Shown: positions 1 to 8,222 of the stretch, piece by piece
How positions within the stretch are numbered: position 1 is the first letter of the stretch
Layout of the letters: each line of letters starts with the position of its first letter
NCBI GenBank assembly: GCA_963588905.1
Contig: CAVAJF010000004.1
Location: forward strand, 1-64,000
Length of the DNA: 64,000 nt
Reading direction: 5' to 3'
Source: Butyricicoccus_A sp963588905
GTDB lineage: Bacteria; Bacillota; Clostridia; Oscillospirales; Butyricicoccaceae
Translations under genes and position numbers: made by a program
The notes under the pieces: model-generated
Database searches by the model: none
What the model was told of the DNA's origin: nothing
What the model saw: only the letters and a program-made list of their open reading frames with translations

Positions 1-269
1 TGTTTATTATACATCGTATTCAGCGGTTTGTCAAGAACTTTTTTCATTTCTTTTTTCAAACATATTTCGATACGTTTCAACCGATTTCTCGGCTGCAACT
101 CGTTTATTTTAGCACGTTTTCGCCATCCTGTCAAGCACTTTTTTCTTCCGATCATTGCTTTTCATTCATTTGACGTCCGCGCTCTCGTCGAGTGCCTGAA
201 TAGGATATCATTTTTCTCGACAGTTGTCAACAGTTTCTTTGAAATTTTTCTCAAAAAATTTCCATCCGC
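1..269 (-). promoter_or_regulatory. three tandem sigma-A promoters reading left
   Basis: On the minus strand three promoters follow each other, each with a TTGACA -35 and exactly 17 bp to the -10. P1 has its -35 at 225-230 and TATCCT at 202-207. P2 has its -35 at 129-134 and TAAAAT at 106-111. P3 has its -35 at 29-34 and TATAAT at 6-11. An A-rich stretch precedes the -35 of P2 and P3, as in UP elements. No gene lies in the stretch. The transcribed gene is left of the window; a ribosomal RNA operon is the likeliest target. Confidence 0.75.
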
Positions 270-731
270 TTATTCCGGGTATGTCAGCTGCTCCGGCGTC
301 CAATCTTTTAATACTTCTCTCATCTTTTCTGCAATGCGCTTGGCACCTTCCAAATCATGAGACAGATAATTGCCGCATTCTTCCTTTGCAGAGCCAGGAA
401 TCGTTCCTTCAAACGCACAGACAAACTCCATCGTCTCTTTGACCAGTTGAATGGCCGTCTCCTGTCCCATCGTCTCGCGAACAAGGAAATAGAATCCCGT
501 GCGGCAGCCCATCGGGCCGACATAAACGACTTCATCACTGTACTTGGTGTTTCTTACATAAGTAGCAAACAGATGTTCAAATGTGTGTGCAGCCGGTGGA
601 TCCAAATAAATGCCATGATTCGGCTTTACCATACGAATATCATAGGTGACAACATCACCATCTACGCGAGAGGTGTACATGCCCTCGGTCAAGGTATCAT
701 GGTTGATGCAAAAGCTTGCAATACGCTTCAT
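270..731 (-). CDS. luxS: S-ribosylhomocysteine lyase LuxS
   Basis: LuxS cleaves S-ribosylhomocysteine to homocysteine and DPD, the precursor of autoinducer-2, as the second detoxifying step of the activated methyl cycle. The 153-residue length is normal for the family. The metal site is visible as HTFEH (His49, His53) and Cys119 in EECGN, and Cys76 in GCRTGF is the catalytic cysteine. Its partner mtnN, which makes its substrate, is transcribed divergently from the other side of a 127-bp gap. An AGGAG ribosome binding site precedes the ATG. It is cytosolic, and the identification is secure. Confidence 0.97.
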   Translation of the reverse strand: MKRIASFCINHDTLTEGMYTSRVDGDVVTYDIRMVKPNHGIYLDPPAAHTFEHLFATYVRNTKYSDEVVYVGPMGCRTGFYFLVRETMGQETAIQLVKETMEFVCAFEGTIPGSAKEECGNYLSHDLEGAKRIAEKMREVLKDWTPEQLTYPE

Positions 732-772
732 ATATTGTATACTCCTTTTCTGTTCAATGTTTTCCTGCTCTC

Positions 773-817
773 ATTATACGAATTTGCATTGACGAATGCA
801 AGCCTGCTTTTTATAAT
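773..817. promoter_or_regulatory. overlapping divergent luxS/mtnN promoters around a palindrome
   Basis: The luxS promoter (minus) is TTGCAT at 796-801 and TATAAT at 773-778. The mtnN promoter (plus) is TTGACG at 789-794 and TATAAT at 812-817. Both spacers are 17 bp, and the two -35 regions interleave. They lie inside a perfect inverted repeat, TTGCATT-GACG-AATGCAA, at 784-801. RNA polymerase should not be able to occupy both promoters at once, and the palindrome is well placed to be an operator. Confidence 0.75.
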
Positions 818-858
818 AGAGATACATGAATTTTTCAATCAGAAAGGAAAGTATCACT

Positions 859-1542
859 ATGAAATGGGGTATTCTCGGCGCATTGGATGCAGAAGTCGCT
901 CTGATTCGCAACAAGATGACCATCACCTCCGAAACACCGATATTCGGAACCGTATTTTATGAAGGAACTGTTGGCCGCGAACAAATTGTTCTCGTCTGCT
1001 GTGGTGTCGGCAAGGTAAATGCCGCTGTTTGCGCTGCTGCGGTTATGAATCAGTTTGAAGCAGACTGCATTATCAACATTGGCATCGCTGGCGCCATGGG
1101 ACACGGCTTAAAAATTCTGGACGTTGTCATCAGCAGTGAAGTTGGTTTCCACGATCAGGATGAGGTTATGCTCAAGTATTATCCGAAGCGTGCATTCTTC
1201 CCTGCCGATTCCTTCCTCGCGTCTCTGTGCGAGAGAGCGTGTCAGACACTTCCGGAAATGGAAGGCCGCTTCCGTCATGGCCGCATTGTTTCCGGCGATG
1301 TTTTTGTCAATGACGCTGCTGTCAAGCAGTCCATCAATGAACGGTATGCCCCGGCTTGTGTCGAAATGGAAGGTGCTGCCATTGGTCATGCAGCATATAT
1401 GTATCGCAAGCCATATCTGGTCATTCGTACCATGTCGGATGCCGCCGATGATGCTGCCGATACTTCATATGACAACTTTATTGACGAAGCTGCTCACACC
1501 TCCGCTTCCATTGTCTTAAAGATGCTGGAGCTTTCGGAATAA
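859..1542 (+). CDS. mtnN: 5'-methylthioadenosine/S-adenosylhomocysteine nucleosidase
   Basis: This nucleosidase removes adenine from S-adenosylhomocysteine and methylthioadenosine, feeding S-ribosylhomocysteine to LuxS. The 227-residue protein starts MKWGILGALDAEV, with the family's catalytic glutamate at residue 12, and carries the ribose-binding EMEGAA motif and a C-terminal RTMSDAADD segment with the catalytic aspartate. I chose the ATG at 859 over an upstream in-frame one at 826 because AGAAAGGAA lies just before it. Divergent pairing with luxS puts the whole SAH-to-homocysteine route at one locus. Confidence 0.95.
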   Translation: MKWGILGALDAEVALIRNKMTITSETPIFGTVFYEGTVGREQIVLVCCGVGKVNAAVCAAAVMNQFEADCIINIGIAGAMGHGLKILDVVISSEVGFHDQDEVMLKYYPKRAFFPADSFLASLCERACQTLPEMEGRFRHGRIVSGDVFVNDAAVKQSINERYAPACVEMEGAAIGHAAYMYRKPYLVIRTMSDAADDAADTSYDNFIDEAAHTSASIVLKMLELSE

Positions 1543-1556
1543 TAGGAGGTTCCGTT

Positions 1557-1892
1557 TTGACTGTTACGTCTGCGCTGCTAGTCAGCCTCATTATTTTAGC
1601 GGTCATTGCGCTCGGTCTTTGGTATTTTGAGCGCATGTTCGCCAAACGCCCTTCTAAATATGCCGGTCTTGGTATGCCCGCGGCATTTCTCGTCTTATCT
1701 CTGTTTTCTGTCATCAAATCCATCCCATCACTGGTAGAAACGATGCAGGGACAGGGCTATGGTGTCATGGCAATGGTTCTCACGGCGATTTTTTCTTTCG
1801 TCGTGACTAATATTCCGACGCTCTGGATATACTTTGTATATCGCCGCACACGCAAAAAGCTCGGATTAGAAATCTGGCCGTTTAAAAAATAA
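1557..1892 (+). CDS. small membrane protein of unknown function
   Basis: A 111-residue protein with an unusual TTG start supported by TAGGAGG eight bases upstream. It has an N-terminal hydrophobic helix (residues about 4-24), a second around 38-55 and one or two more at about 70-95, then a basic tail ending in WPFKK, so it is probably an integral membrane protein with a cytosolic C-terminus. It follows mtnN by 14 bp and is probably cotranscribed with it. I do not recognise the family and assign no function. Confidence 0.7.
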   Translation: MTVTSALLVSLIILAVIALGLWYFERMFAKRPSKYAGLGMPAAFLVLSLFSVIKSIPSLVETMQGQGYGVMAMVLTAIFSFVVTNIPTLWIYFVYRRTRKKLGLEIWPFKK

Positions 1893-1898
1893 AACAAG

Positions 1899-1934
1899 AA
1901 ATCCGTTCTGCGATGGTGCAGGACGGATTTTTTC
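1899..1934 (+). terminator. intrinsic terminator after the mtnN unit
   Basis: An 11-bp stem (1899-1909 with 1920-1930, one G-T pair) enclosing a 10-nt loop is followed by a T-run. It sits between the small membrane protein and the next gene, whose GGAG ribosome binding site begins at 1936, so it could also attenuate read-through. Confidence 0.75.
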
Positions 1935-1947
1935 ATGGAGACACACA

Positions 1948-2691
1948 ATGTTTTTCGTCTATGAGACACAATTTCCCCATTTAGCAGGCTTTTCCTTGTA
2001 TGGTATTTCGCACCTATGTACACTCGCGGGTATCTCTTTCTCGTGCCTGATCGGCGCGCGCTGGTATAAACAGCAACCGGATTCCACCCGTCATTCGTTT
2101 TCTCACGCACTCGGTCTGACAATTTTCTTGCTCGATATGCTCCGTTATGTTGTATACTGGCGAATTGGCGGGTTGTCTATCTATGAACTGCCGCTGCATT
2201 TATGCGGACTTGCTGTCTATCTCTGTATCCTGCACAGCATCTGGAAGCCCGACTGGCTCGGTCAAGTGCTCTATACGCTATGTCTGCCCGGTGCCTGCTG
2301 TGCGCTGCTCTTTCCCGATTGGACACACTACCCATTTTGGAGTTTTGTCTCTCTGCACAGTTTTCTGGCGCATGGTCTCCTCGTTTTTTATATTGTGCTT
2401 CAAACCGCTTCCGGCGAGATCGTCCCGCGGTTATCTGCCATCTGGAAACCGATTTTGTTCTTATGTGCTGTCGTCCCGCCGATCTATTGGTTTAATACAC
2501 AATGGCACACCAATTATATGTTTCTGCAATTGCCCTCTCCAGATTCGCCGCTCGAGCTGTTTGCCCGCTGGGCGCACGGCAGTCACGCGCTCTATCTCGT
2601 GTTATTTGCCGGTATCATCTTTCTCATCATGCTTGGCATGAATGGTTTATACAGCAAAATTCATCACCATAAAAATCTCCCGCCGAATTGA
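1948..2691 (+). CDS. YwaF/TIGR02206-like integral membrane protein
   Basis: A 247-residue, very hydrophobic protein with about seven predicted transmembrane helices. The pattern of conserved histidines and aromatic residues (FSLYGISHLCT near the start, ELPLHLCG mid-protein, SLHSFLAHG, and a late HGSHALY) fits the YwaF-type TIGR02206 family, whose biochemical role is unsettled. GGAG lies nine bases before the ATG. It follows a terminator, so it may depend on read-through or on a promoter I cannot see. Confidence 0.75.
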   Translation: MFFVYETQFPHLAGFSLYGISHLCTLAGISFSCLIGARWYKQQPDSTRHSFSHALGLTIFLLDMLRYVVYWRIGGLSIYELPLHLCGLAVYLCILHSIWKPDWLGQVLYTLCLPGACCALLFPDWTHYPFWSFVSLHSFLAHGLLVFYIVLQTASGEIVPRLSAIWKPILFLCAVVPPIYWFNTQWHTNYMFLQLPSPDSPLELFARWAHGSHALYLVLFAGIIFLIMLGMNGLYSKIHHHKNLPPN

Positions 2692-2803
2692 ACAAATGGA
2701 ACTCTGTATACAATACCGTTATTTCTATGATATAATACAGATATACATTTGATACATTTTTGTCGATTTGGGAAGTGACTATTTTTAAGTTAGGATGATA
2801 GAT

Positions 2804-3154
2804 ATGGCTGCTACAATCATTTATCTGGTAATTTCATTATTGGTTTCACTTATATTTATCGTACTTGGAATCAAGCAGTACCGGTCTGAAAAACCAGTGG
2901 TGATAAACACCAGAGAGACACCACCTCGCGAGGATGAACTGACGAGTGTTTCTGCATGGAATCACAGACATGGCAGAAATTTTATTCTTTTTGGTTGTAT
3001 GCTATTTCTTACACTATCTGTTTTTAGATATTTTATCGAAAAGCTGGACGGCGTTGTGCTTCCGGTGGTTATTTTGATGATCGTGATATTTGCCGAGATT
3101 GCATGGGTTGCGTTTGAACATCATGTGATGAAGAAGAAAATGATAAAAAAGTAG
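2804..3154 (+). CDS. small two-to-three-helix membrane protein, unknown
   Basis: A 116-residue protein. The ATG at 2804 (MAATIIYLV) is preferred over the in-frame ATG at 2795 because only the former has a spaced AGGA site. A hydrophobic helix at residues 4-23 is followed by a charged loop and two hydrophobic segments around 60-75 and 85-105, then a lysine-rich end. No family was recognised. It stands alone between a 100-bp gap and a strong bidirectional terminator. Confidence 0.65.
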   Translation: MAATIIYLVISLLVSLIFIVLGIKQYRSEKPVVINTRETPPREDELTSVSAWNHRHGRNFILFGCMLFLTLSVFRYFIEKLDGVVLPVVILMIVIFAEIAWVAFEHHVMKKKMIKK

Positions 3155-3171
3155 GCAAATTTCAGTTGCAG

Positions 3172-3201
3172 AAAAGCTCTCGCCGAAGCGAGAGCTTTTT
3201 T
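3172..3201. terminator. bidirectional intrinsic terminator
   Basis: GCTCTCGC (3176-3183), loop CGAA, then GCGAGAGC (3188-3195) with A-rich and T-rich flanks on either side. It separates convergent genes ending at 3154 and 3205 and should work on both strands. Confidence 0.9.
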
Positions 3202-3204
3202 CAT

Positions 3205-4236
3205 TCAATAATATTCCTTGACATTGTCCGCCGTGACTTTTTCAAACGGAATCCAAATGGTGTGACCGTCTAATTCATACGAGATCCCCGCATTGACTTC
3301 CTGTTTGGATGCCAAATTGATTGCCGCCTGCAACGCTGCGGCTGCCTGCCCCGATGCATTTTGAAAGACAGTCGCTGTCATATCGCCGTCCAAAATTGCC
3401 TGCAGACCGGTATTGATGCCATCTACACCCACAATTTTCATCTTGGAGATGTCTACGCCCGCCTGTTTCAGTGCTTCGATAGCACCCAATGCCATGTCAT
3501 CATTGTTCGAGATAATCGTATCCACTTGAGAGAAATCCGCGCCGTTAGAAAGCAAAGCATTGACTTTCTCCATCGCTACACTGCGGGAAAAATCACAGTC
3601 AACAGCAGGAATGACTTCTTCTGTTTTGATCCCATTTTTCCCAAGCGTTGCAATGACGTCCTGCGAGCGCGCTTTTGTGTGCAACAATCCCTCGGTACCC
3701 TTCAGCATAAAATAGTGAATTTCCGTCTGATTGTCTTTTTTAAGCGCATCTGTCAGCAATTCTCCCTGCATGACACCGGAGGTCGCTTCGTCCGAGCCAA
3801 CGTAAACATGCGTATCATCCAGCAAAGAGGTATCTGCCGGGCAGCGATTGACAAAGACAATCGGTATATCTCCTGCCGCATCAATGGCATCCTTGGCTCG
3901 ATTGTCATCCGCCAAATTGACAATCAACGCATCCACTTCATTCTGCGCAGCCGCACGAATCGCATCGTTTTGCTTATCCTGATCGGCACCGCAATCGACA
4001 GAATTTAACTCTACATCGTTCATTTCGGCAGCAGCCTTTACTGCATTGTCCAGTGTACCCAAGAATTCATCCTTTGTCGCAACGACGAGGGTAATCTTGC
4101 CATCGTAATCCGACATGGTTACTTTATTGGTCTTTGCGCTGTTCTGCGCTGCGCCCGATGTGCCGCATCCGGTCATCATGCCAGCACACAATACTCCTGC
4201 CAAAATCGTTGCCGCTGTCCGTTTCATCCTCATCAT
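3205..4236 (-). CDS. sugar ABC transporter substrate-binding lipoprotein
   Basis: A 343-residue periplasmic-binding protein of the ribose/galactose type (Peripla_BP_4). The signal peptide ends in a lipobox, MMTGCGT, so the mature protein is lipid-anchored at Cys24. The two-lobe fold is visible in the VNLADDNRAKDAI, VYVGSDEATSG and KIVGVDGINTG segments typical of galactose/glucose binders. No permease or ATPase gene adjoins it, so it is an orphan that must serve a transporter encoded elsewhere or a chemosensor. The exact sugar cannot be read from the sequence. Confidence 0.87.
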   Translation of the reverse strand: MMRMKRTAATILAGVLCAGMMTGCGTSGAAQNSAKTNKVTMSDYDGKITLVVATKDEFLGTLDNAVKAAAEMNDVELNSVDCGADQDKQNDAIRAAAQNEVDALIVNLADDNRAKDAIDAAGDIPIVFVNRCPADTSLLDDTHVYVGSDEATSGVMQGELLTDALKKDNQTEIHYFMLKGTEGLLHTKARSQDVIATLGKNGIKTEEVIPAVDCDFSRSVAMEKVNALLSNGADFSQVDTIISNNDDMALGAIEALKQAGVDISKMKIVGVDGINTGLQAILDGDMTATVFQNASGQAAAALQAAINLASKQEVNAGISYELDGHTIWIPFEKVTADNVKEYY

Positions 4237-4508
4237 TTCTCCCTCTCTTTCTCCGCATTACATGTCGCAATGCCAAAAATATACGTATAATTTGTGCCGA
4301 AAAAATGCACGAATGCTTTTTCATTCGCTTCTCGTTTTCTGCCATCAGTATAGCATTGATCGCAGGATAAAGTCTTTCACTTTCCCGCCATAAATATGCA
4401 CTTTATGGTCACGATGAATAATTTTTGTCAAATTTTATCACTTGTTTTTGGCGCTTTTGTCAAATCCGCTTATGCTATACTAAATACATGTCAAAAAGGA
4501 GATTCCAC

Positions 4509-4826
4509 ATGTATTACACCTACTTATTGCGCTGCGAAGATCACACATTATATGCAGGCATCACGACAGATCCTGCCCGCCGATTTGCGCAGCACTGCGG
4601 CAAGCTGGCAGGCGGCGCCAAATATACCGCCGTCCATCGTCCCGTCTGCATGGAAGCTGCTTGGTGCAGTGCAGACCGCGCCGCGGCTTCCCGTTTGGAA
4701 TATCAGCTCAAACATTTAAGCAAGGCGAAGAAGGAATTGCTTATTCAAGACGATTCCGCTGTTCCTCTGCCAACAGAATACACCCGTATTCCCATTCAGC
4801 CCAACGGAGCAGTTTCTTTTTCCTAA
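4509..4826 (+). CDS. GIY-YIG domain protein (UPF0213/YhbQ type)
   Basis: A 105-residue single-domain GIY-YIG protein: YYTYLLRC at the start, LYAGITTDPARR with the catalytic-type arginine, and a late LEYQLKHLSKAKKE. The ATG at 4509 is chosen because AAGGAG ends at 4501; a longer frame from 4425 lacks a site. Family members are small DNA endonuclease-like proteins with poorly defined roles. It is flanked by intergenic DNA upstream and a terminator downstream and is probably monocistronic. Confidence 0.87.
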   Translation: MYYTYLLRCEDHTLYAGITTDPARRFAQHCGKLAGGAKYTAVHRPVCMEAAWCSADRAAASRLEYQLKHLSKAKKELLIQDDSAVPLPTEYTRIPIQPNGAVSFS

Positions 4827-4833
4827 TGAGAGC

Positions 4834-4866
4834 AAAAATCCCACCTGCATTTGCAGGTGGGATTTT
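4834..4866. terminator. bidirectional terminator between convergent genes
   Basis: A 14-bp near-perfect stem, AAATCCCACCTGC with GCAGGTGGGATTT, has a 4-nt loop and A/T flanks. It lies between the ends of the GIY-YIG gene (plus) and the NCS2 permease (minus). Confidence 0.88.
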
Positions 4867-4883
4867 GTTCTATCCAACTCTAT

Positions 4884-6296
4884 TTACTTTTCTTCTGCCG
4901 GAGCCTTTTCTCTCGGCAGAACAATGTTCAGGATAATCGCAACCAGTGCTGCCGGAACAATACCGGAACCGCCAAAGATCAGCGAAATGTAGCTCGGCAG
5001 ACCTGCCAGTACATCGCTGTTTGCGCCCAGACCGTAGCCCAGACCCAGAGCGACGGATACAATGCTCATATTTCGTGCGCTCATCGGGTCCTTGGTAATC
5101 AGCTGAATACCGCTGAGCACGATGGACGAGAACATGATGATTGCCGCGCCGCCGAGCACGCTCTGCGGCATAATCGACACGAGAGCAGCCAGCTTCGGGC
5201 ACAGACCACACACAATCAGGAAGATAGCACCGAAGCCCAGTGCAGTTCGATTGACAATCTTTGTCATCGTAACCAGACCAACGTTCTGGCTGAACGAGGT
5301 GTTCGGCAGAACGCCAAACAGAGCCGCAAAGCTGGAGCCTACGCCGTCACACATAACGCCGCCGGACAGCTCTTTGTCGGTTGCCTCTCTATCCATACCG
5401 CCTTCTACACAGCCGGAAATATCACCAACGGTCTCAACGGCAGTGACAATAAACATGATGCCAACCGGAATAATGGCGCGCGCATCAAATACCGGCTTTA
5501 CCGGCAGGAACTTCGGAACAGCAAACCAAGATGCCTCTGCTACCTTGCTCCAGTTCAGCACCCACGCCTTGGTATACTCTACACCGTCCGCATTGACTGC
5601 GGTGGTGTCGAGACATGCACCCATGATGGCACAGATGATATAACCGCAAATAATGCCAATTAAAATGCAGGACGAGCTTGCCAGTCCCTTTGCGCCATGC
5701 TTGAACGCCAGAATGATAACCATGACAACCAGACCCAACAGCAGGTTTTCCAGAGAACCGTAATCGTTGGCACTGGAGCCGCCGCCAAACGAGCTGACAC
5801 CGACACTAATCAGCGACAAACCAATCGAAAGAACAACGGTACCGGTGACAATTGCCGGGAAGAAGCGGCGCAGCGGCTTTAAAAAGGCACCCAAAACCGT
5901 CTCAAACAAACCGCCGACAATCGAAGCGCCCATCATCGCGCCGTAGGCAATAATGCCGCCGCCCATGACATTGGCAACGCTGCTGAACACGCCGATAAAT
6001 CCTGAGCTGGTACCCATGATAATCGGCACCTGTCCGCCTATCGGTCCAATCGAGAACAGCTGAACCAGTGTCACGATACCTGCGACCAGCATCGCGTTCT
6101 GCAACAGAGAAACCTGAATGGCTACAAAGGATTCCGCATCGCCAATCGCCGCACAAGCGCTCATGATGACCAGCAGCGGCGTCAGGTTGCCGACAAACAT
6201 CGCCAGCACATGCTGCAAGCCGAGCGGAATTGCCTGCTTCAGTGGAAGTTTACCCTTAAAATCATAAGGGGTCACATACTGTTTTTGGTTTTCCAT
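4884..6296 (-). CDS. NCS2-family uracil/xanthine permease
   Basis: A 470-residue nucleobase:cation symporter-2 protein with about 12-14 membrane helices. The NCS2 signature is present as LPNTSFSQNVGLV, the upstream FIVTAVETVGD carries the conserved substrate-site glutamate, and GLQHVLAMFVGNLTPLL is typical of the first helix. It resembles xanthine/uric acid carriers more than uracil ones, but specificity is not certain. It lies directly downstream of the selenium-dependent molybdenum hydroxylase genes, which supports import of a purine for that enzyme. AGGAGG precedes the ATG and a TATAAT lies about 50 bp upstream. Confidence 0.93.
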   Translation of the reverse strand: MENQKQYVTPYDFKGKLPLKQAIPLGLQHVLAMFVGNLTPLLVIMSACAAIGDAESFVAIQVSLLQNAMLVAGIVTLVQLFSIGPIGGQVPIIMGTSSGFIGVFSSVANVMGGGIIAYGAMMGASIVGGLFETVLGAFLKPLRRFFPAIVTGTVVLSIGLSLISVGVSSFGGGSSANDYGSLENLLLGLVVMVIILAFKHGAKGLASSSCILIGIICGYIICAIMGACLDTTAVNADGVEYTKAWVLNWSKVAEASWFAVPKFLPVKPVFDARAIIPVGIMFIVTAVETVGDISGCVEGGMDREATDKELSGGVMCDGVGSSFAALFGVLPNTSFSQNVGLVTMTKIVNRTALGFGAIFLIVCGLCPKLAALVSIMPQSVLGGAAIIMFSSIVLSGIQLITKDPMSARNMSIVSVALGLGYGLGANSDVLAGLPSYISLIFGGSGIVPAALVAIILNIVLPREKAPAEEK

Positions 6297-6406
6297 ATTT
6301 CCTCCTATAATTATTAAAAAATTGTAAACAACGAGTGTATTATAGCACAGATTTTTGTGTCATCCCATCTTTTTCTGTATTTCTGTCAGAATTCAACGAA
6401 ATATTA

Positions 6407-6438
6407 AAAAACTGCGCCGAATTTGGCGCAGTTTTTTC
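6407..6438. terminator. bidirectional terminator
   Basis: AAAAACTGCGCC (6407-6418) pairs with GGCGCAGTTTTT (6425-6436) around a 6-nt loop. It ends the mod/moa transcript (minus) and lies upstream of the permease start. Confidence 0.88.
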
Positions 6439-6443
6439 CTGTT

Positions 6444-7490
6444 TTATCTATGATATAATAGCAAAATATCTTTCGGCGCTACTCCTAAATGAGCAGGACG
6501 CTGTTCCGTGTCTATATTCTTAGAGAATCTCCGCCAAACCGGCGCGCTGTCATCGTTTTGACCGAAAAAACGAAATTGCATAATCCACTCAAACGGTTCT
6601 TCCATTTCTCCGATCCAAGAAACCGGAAAGCGATTTTCGCTCTCATTCGGATCAAAGGCATGAGCGCGAATACCGATCGCCTGTATCTCTTCCCGCACTA
6701 GTGCCGCCGTCCGAAGCGAAATGCCCCACTCCGGCACGAAAACGGTATTTTCTCCCGTTTTTTGTGCCGAGACAATATTTTTGCACCCAGTCAGCATCGC
6801 CGCTTGGATGGACTGCGGATCGGCAAACAACGCATGGGTTTCCTGCTGGGTCAGCACGGTTCCCTGATGCATGACGGCAATCTGCCTGCACATGTGATAG
6901 GCTTCGTCGCGGCTATGCGTCACAAGCAAAACCTCCCGCCCATACCGCTTGAGCAAGTCGCGCAGTTCGATTTGGAGCTTTTCGCGCAAATGACTGTCCA
7001 ACGCAGAAAACGGTTCATCCAACAGCAGCAGCTTGGGTTCATTGACCAAAATTCGTGCCAGTGCGGTTCGTTGTGCCTGTCCGCCCGACAGCTGGTGCGG
7101 GCGATGCTTTTGCAGCTGTTCCAACTGTAAAAGCTCTATCACGTTCCGATAGCGCTGTTCGCGCACAGCGCGCCGTTTTTCCCACTTTAAGCCGCATAGA
7201 ATATTTTGCCGCACAGTCATATTGGGAAACAGCGCATAATTTTGAAATAAATATCCAACTCGTCGTTTTTGCGGCGGCAAATCAATGCCGTGCTCGCTGT
7301 CAAACAGCACTGTCCCATCCAATTCGATATAGCCGCTGTCCGGCTTTTCGATTCCGGCAATGCATTTGAGTGTCATGCTCTTGCCGCAGCCGGACGCGCC
7401 AAGCAAGCCGAGCACACCATCCTGTGTCTCCAATGAGACATCCAGTGAAAATGCACCCAATTTTTTGTGAATCTCTGCACGCAGGCTCAT
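6444..7490 (-). CDS. modC: molybdate ABC transporter ATP-binding protein ModC
   Basis: A 348-residue ABC ATPase that powers molybdate import with ModB and ModA. Walker A is GASGCGKS (residues 31-38), the signature is LSGGQAQR, Walker B is LLLLDEPFSALD and the switch histidine is in VTHSRDEA. The region after about residue 230 is the regulatory tail, where a molybdate-binding MOP fold usually sits but is poorly matched here. The ATG at 7490 overlaps the modB stop as ATGA, which decides the start against a longer frame. It is the last gene of the operon. Confidence 0.93.
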   Translation of the reverse strand: MSLRAEIHKKLGAFSLDVSLETQDGVLGLLGASGCGKSMTLKCIAGIEKPDSGYIELDGTVLFDSEHGIDLPPQKRRVGYLFQNYALFPNMTVRQNILCGLKWEKRRAVREQRYRNVIELLQLEQLQKHRPHQLSGGQAQRTALARILVNEPKLLLLDEPFSALDSHLREKLQIELRDLLKRYGREVLLVTHSRDEAYHMCRQIAVMHQGTVLTQQETHALFADPQSIQAAMLTGCKNIVSAQKTGENTVFVPEWGISLRTAALVREEIQAIGIRAHAFDPNESENRFPVSWIGEMEEPFEWIMQFRFFGQNDDSAPVWRRFSKNIDTEQRPAHLGVAPKDILLLYHR

Positions 7491-8155
7491 GCTTTCACCG
7501 CCTTTTTCTGTTTGCTCTCCAAAAGATTGACGGACAGCAGGACAACCGTGCTGATGGCAAGATTGACCAGTACCCATTTCCATGCACCGACAGAGTCATT
7601 GGTGCGCCACAGTTGATACACTGTGGTGGAAATGGTCGCTGTTTTTTTCGGTGTATAGCCGATCAGCATACTGGTCGCACCGTATTCACCGAGCGCACGC
7701 GCAAACGTCAGCACCGTTCCCGCCAGAATTCCCTGTCTGCACGCAGGCATCCGAATGCGCCAGAAAATATAGGTATTAGTCAGACCCAACGTTTTTCCCG
7801 CATAGGCAAGATTCGGATCAAAGGCTTCAAACGCGCCGCGCGCTGTCCGATACATCAGCGGAAACGAGACAAACGCCGCTGCCAGAATGCCGCCGTACCA
7901 AGTCATGACAAACTGAATGCCATATTGCGCCAACCACTGTCCCACCGGGCGTTTGACGCCAAAAATCAGCAGTAAAAAATAGCCGCATACCGTTGGCGGA
8001 AGCACCATCGGCAAGGTCAAAACAACATCCAAAATTCCTTTGAGTGCACGCGGCAGACGCGCCGCATAGTACGCGCAAAAAATGCCGCAAAAAAACACCA
8101 GTACACAGCTGATTGCGGCAATGCGCAGCGAATTCCATAAGGGATACCAGTCCAT
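7487..8155 (-). CDS. modB: molybdate ABC transporter permease ModB
   Basis: A 222-residue inner-membrane permease with about five to six helices. The ABC-contacting EAA loop is seen as ARALGEYGATSMLIGYTP, the version typical of ModB/CysT permeases, and LPMVLPPTVCGYFLL is a ModB hallmark. It overlaps modC by four bases, so the two are translationally coupled. A 67-bp gap containing an imperfect hairpin separates it from modA. Confidence 0.94.
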   Translation of the reverse strand: MDWYPLWNSLRIAAISCVLVFFCGIFCAYYAARLPRALKGILDVVLTLPMVLPPTVCGYFLLLIFGVKRPVGQWLAQYGIQFVMTWYGGILAAAFVSFPLMYRTARGAFEAFDPNLAYAGKTLGLTNTYIFWRIRMPACRQGILAGTVLTFARALGEYGATSMLIGYTPKKTATISTTVYQLWRTNDSVGAWKWVLVNLAISTVVLLSVNLLESKQKKAVKA

Positions 8156-8170
8156 AGATCCTCCTAATTA

Positions 8171-8221
8171 AATAAGGAAACAGACCAGAAGAGTGTTCTC
8201 CTCTGATCTGTCTGCCTGTTT
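8171..8221 (-). promoter_or_regulatory. imperfect hairpin between modA and modB
   Basis: The modA-modB gap can fold into a stem of about 14 bp with G-T pairs (arms near 8185-8198 and 8202-8216) plus flanking GAAACAG/CTGTTTC complementarity. There is no long T-run, so it may stabilise the modA message or reduce read-through rather than terminate. ABC binding proteins often need such excess over the permease. Confidence 0.45.
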
Positions 8222-8222
8222 C

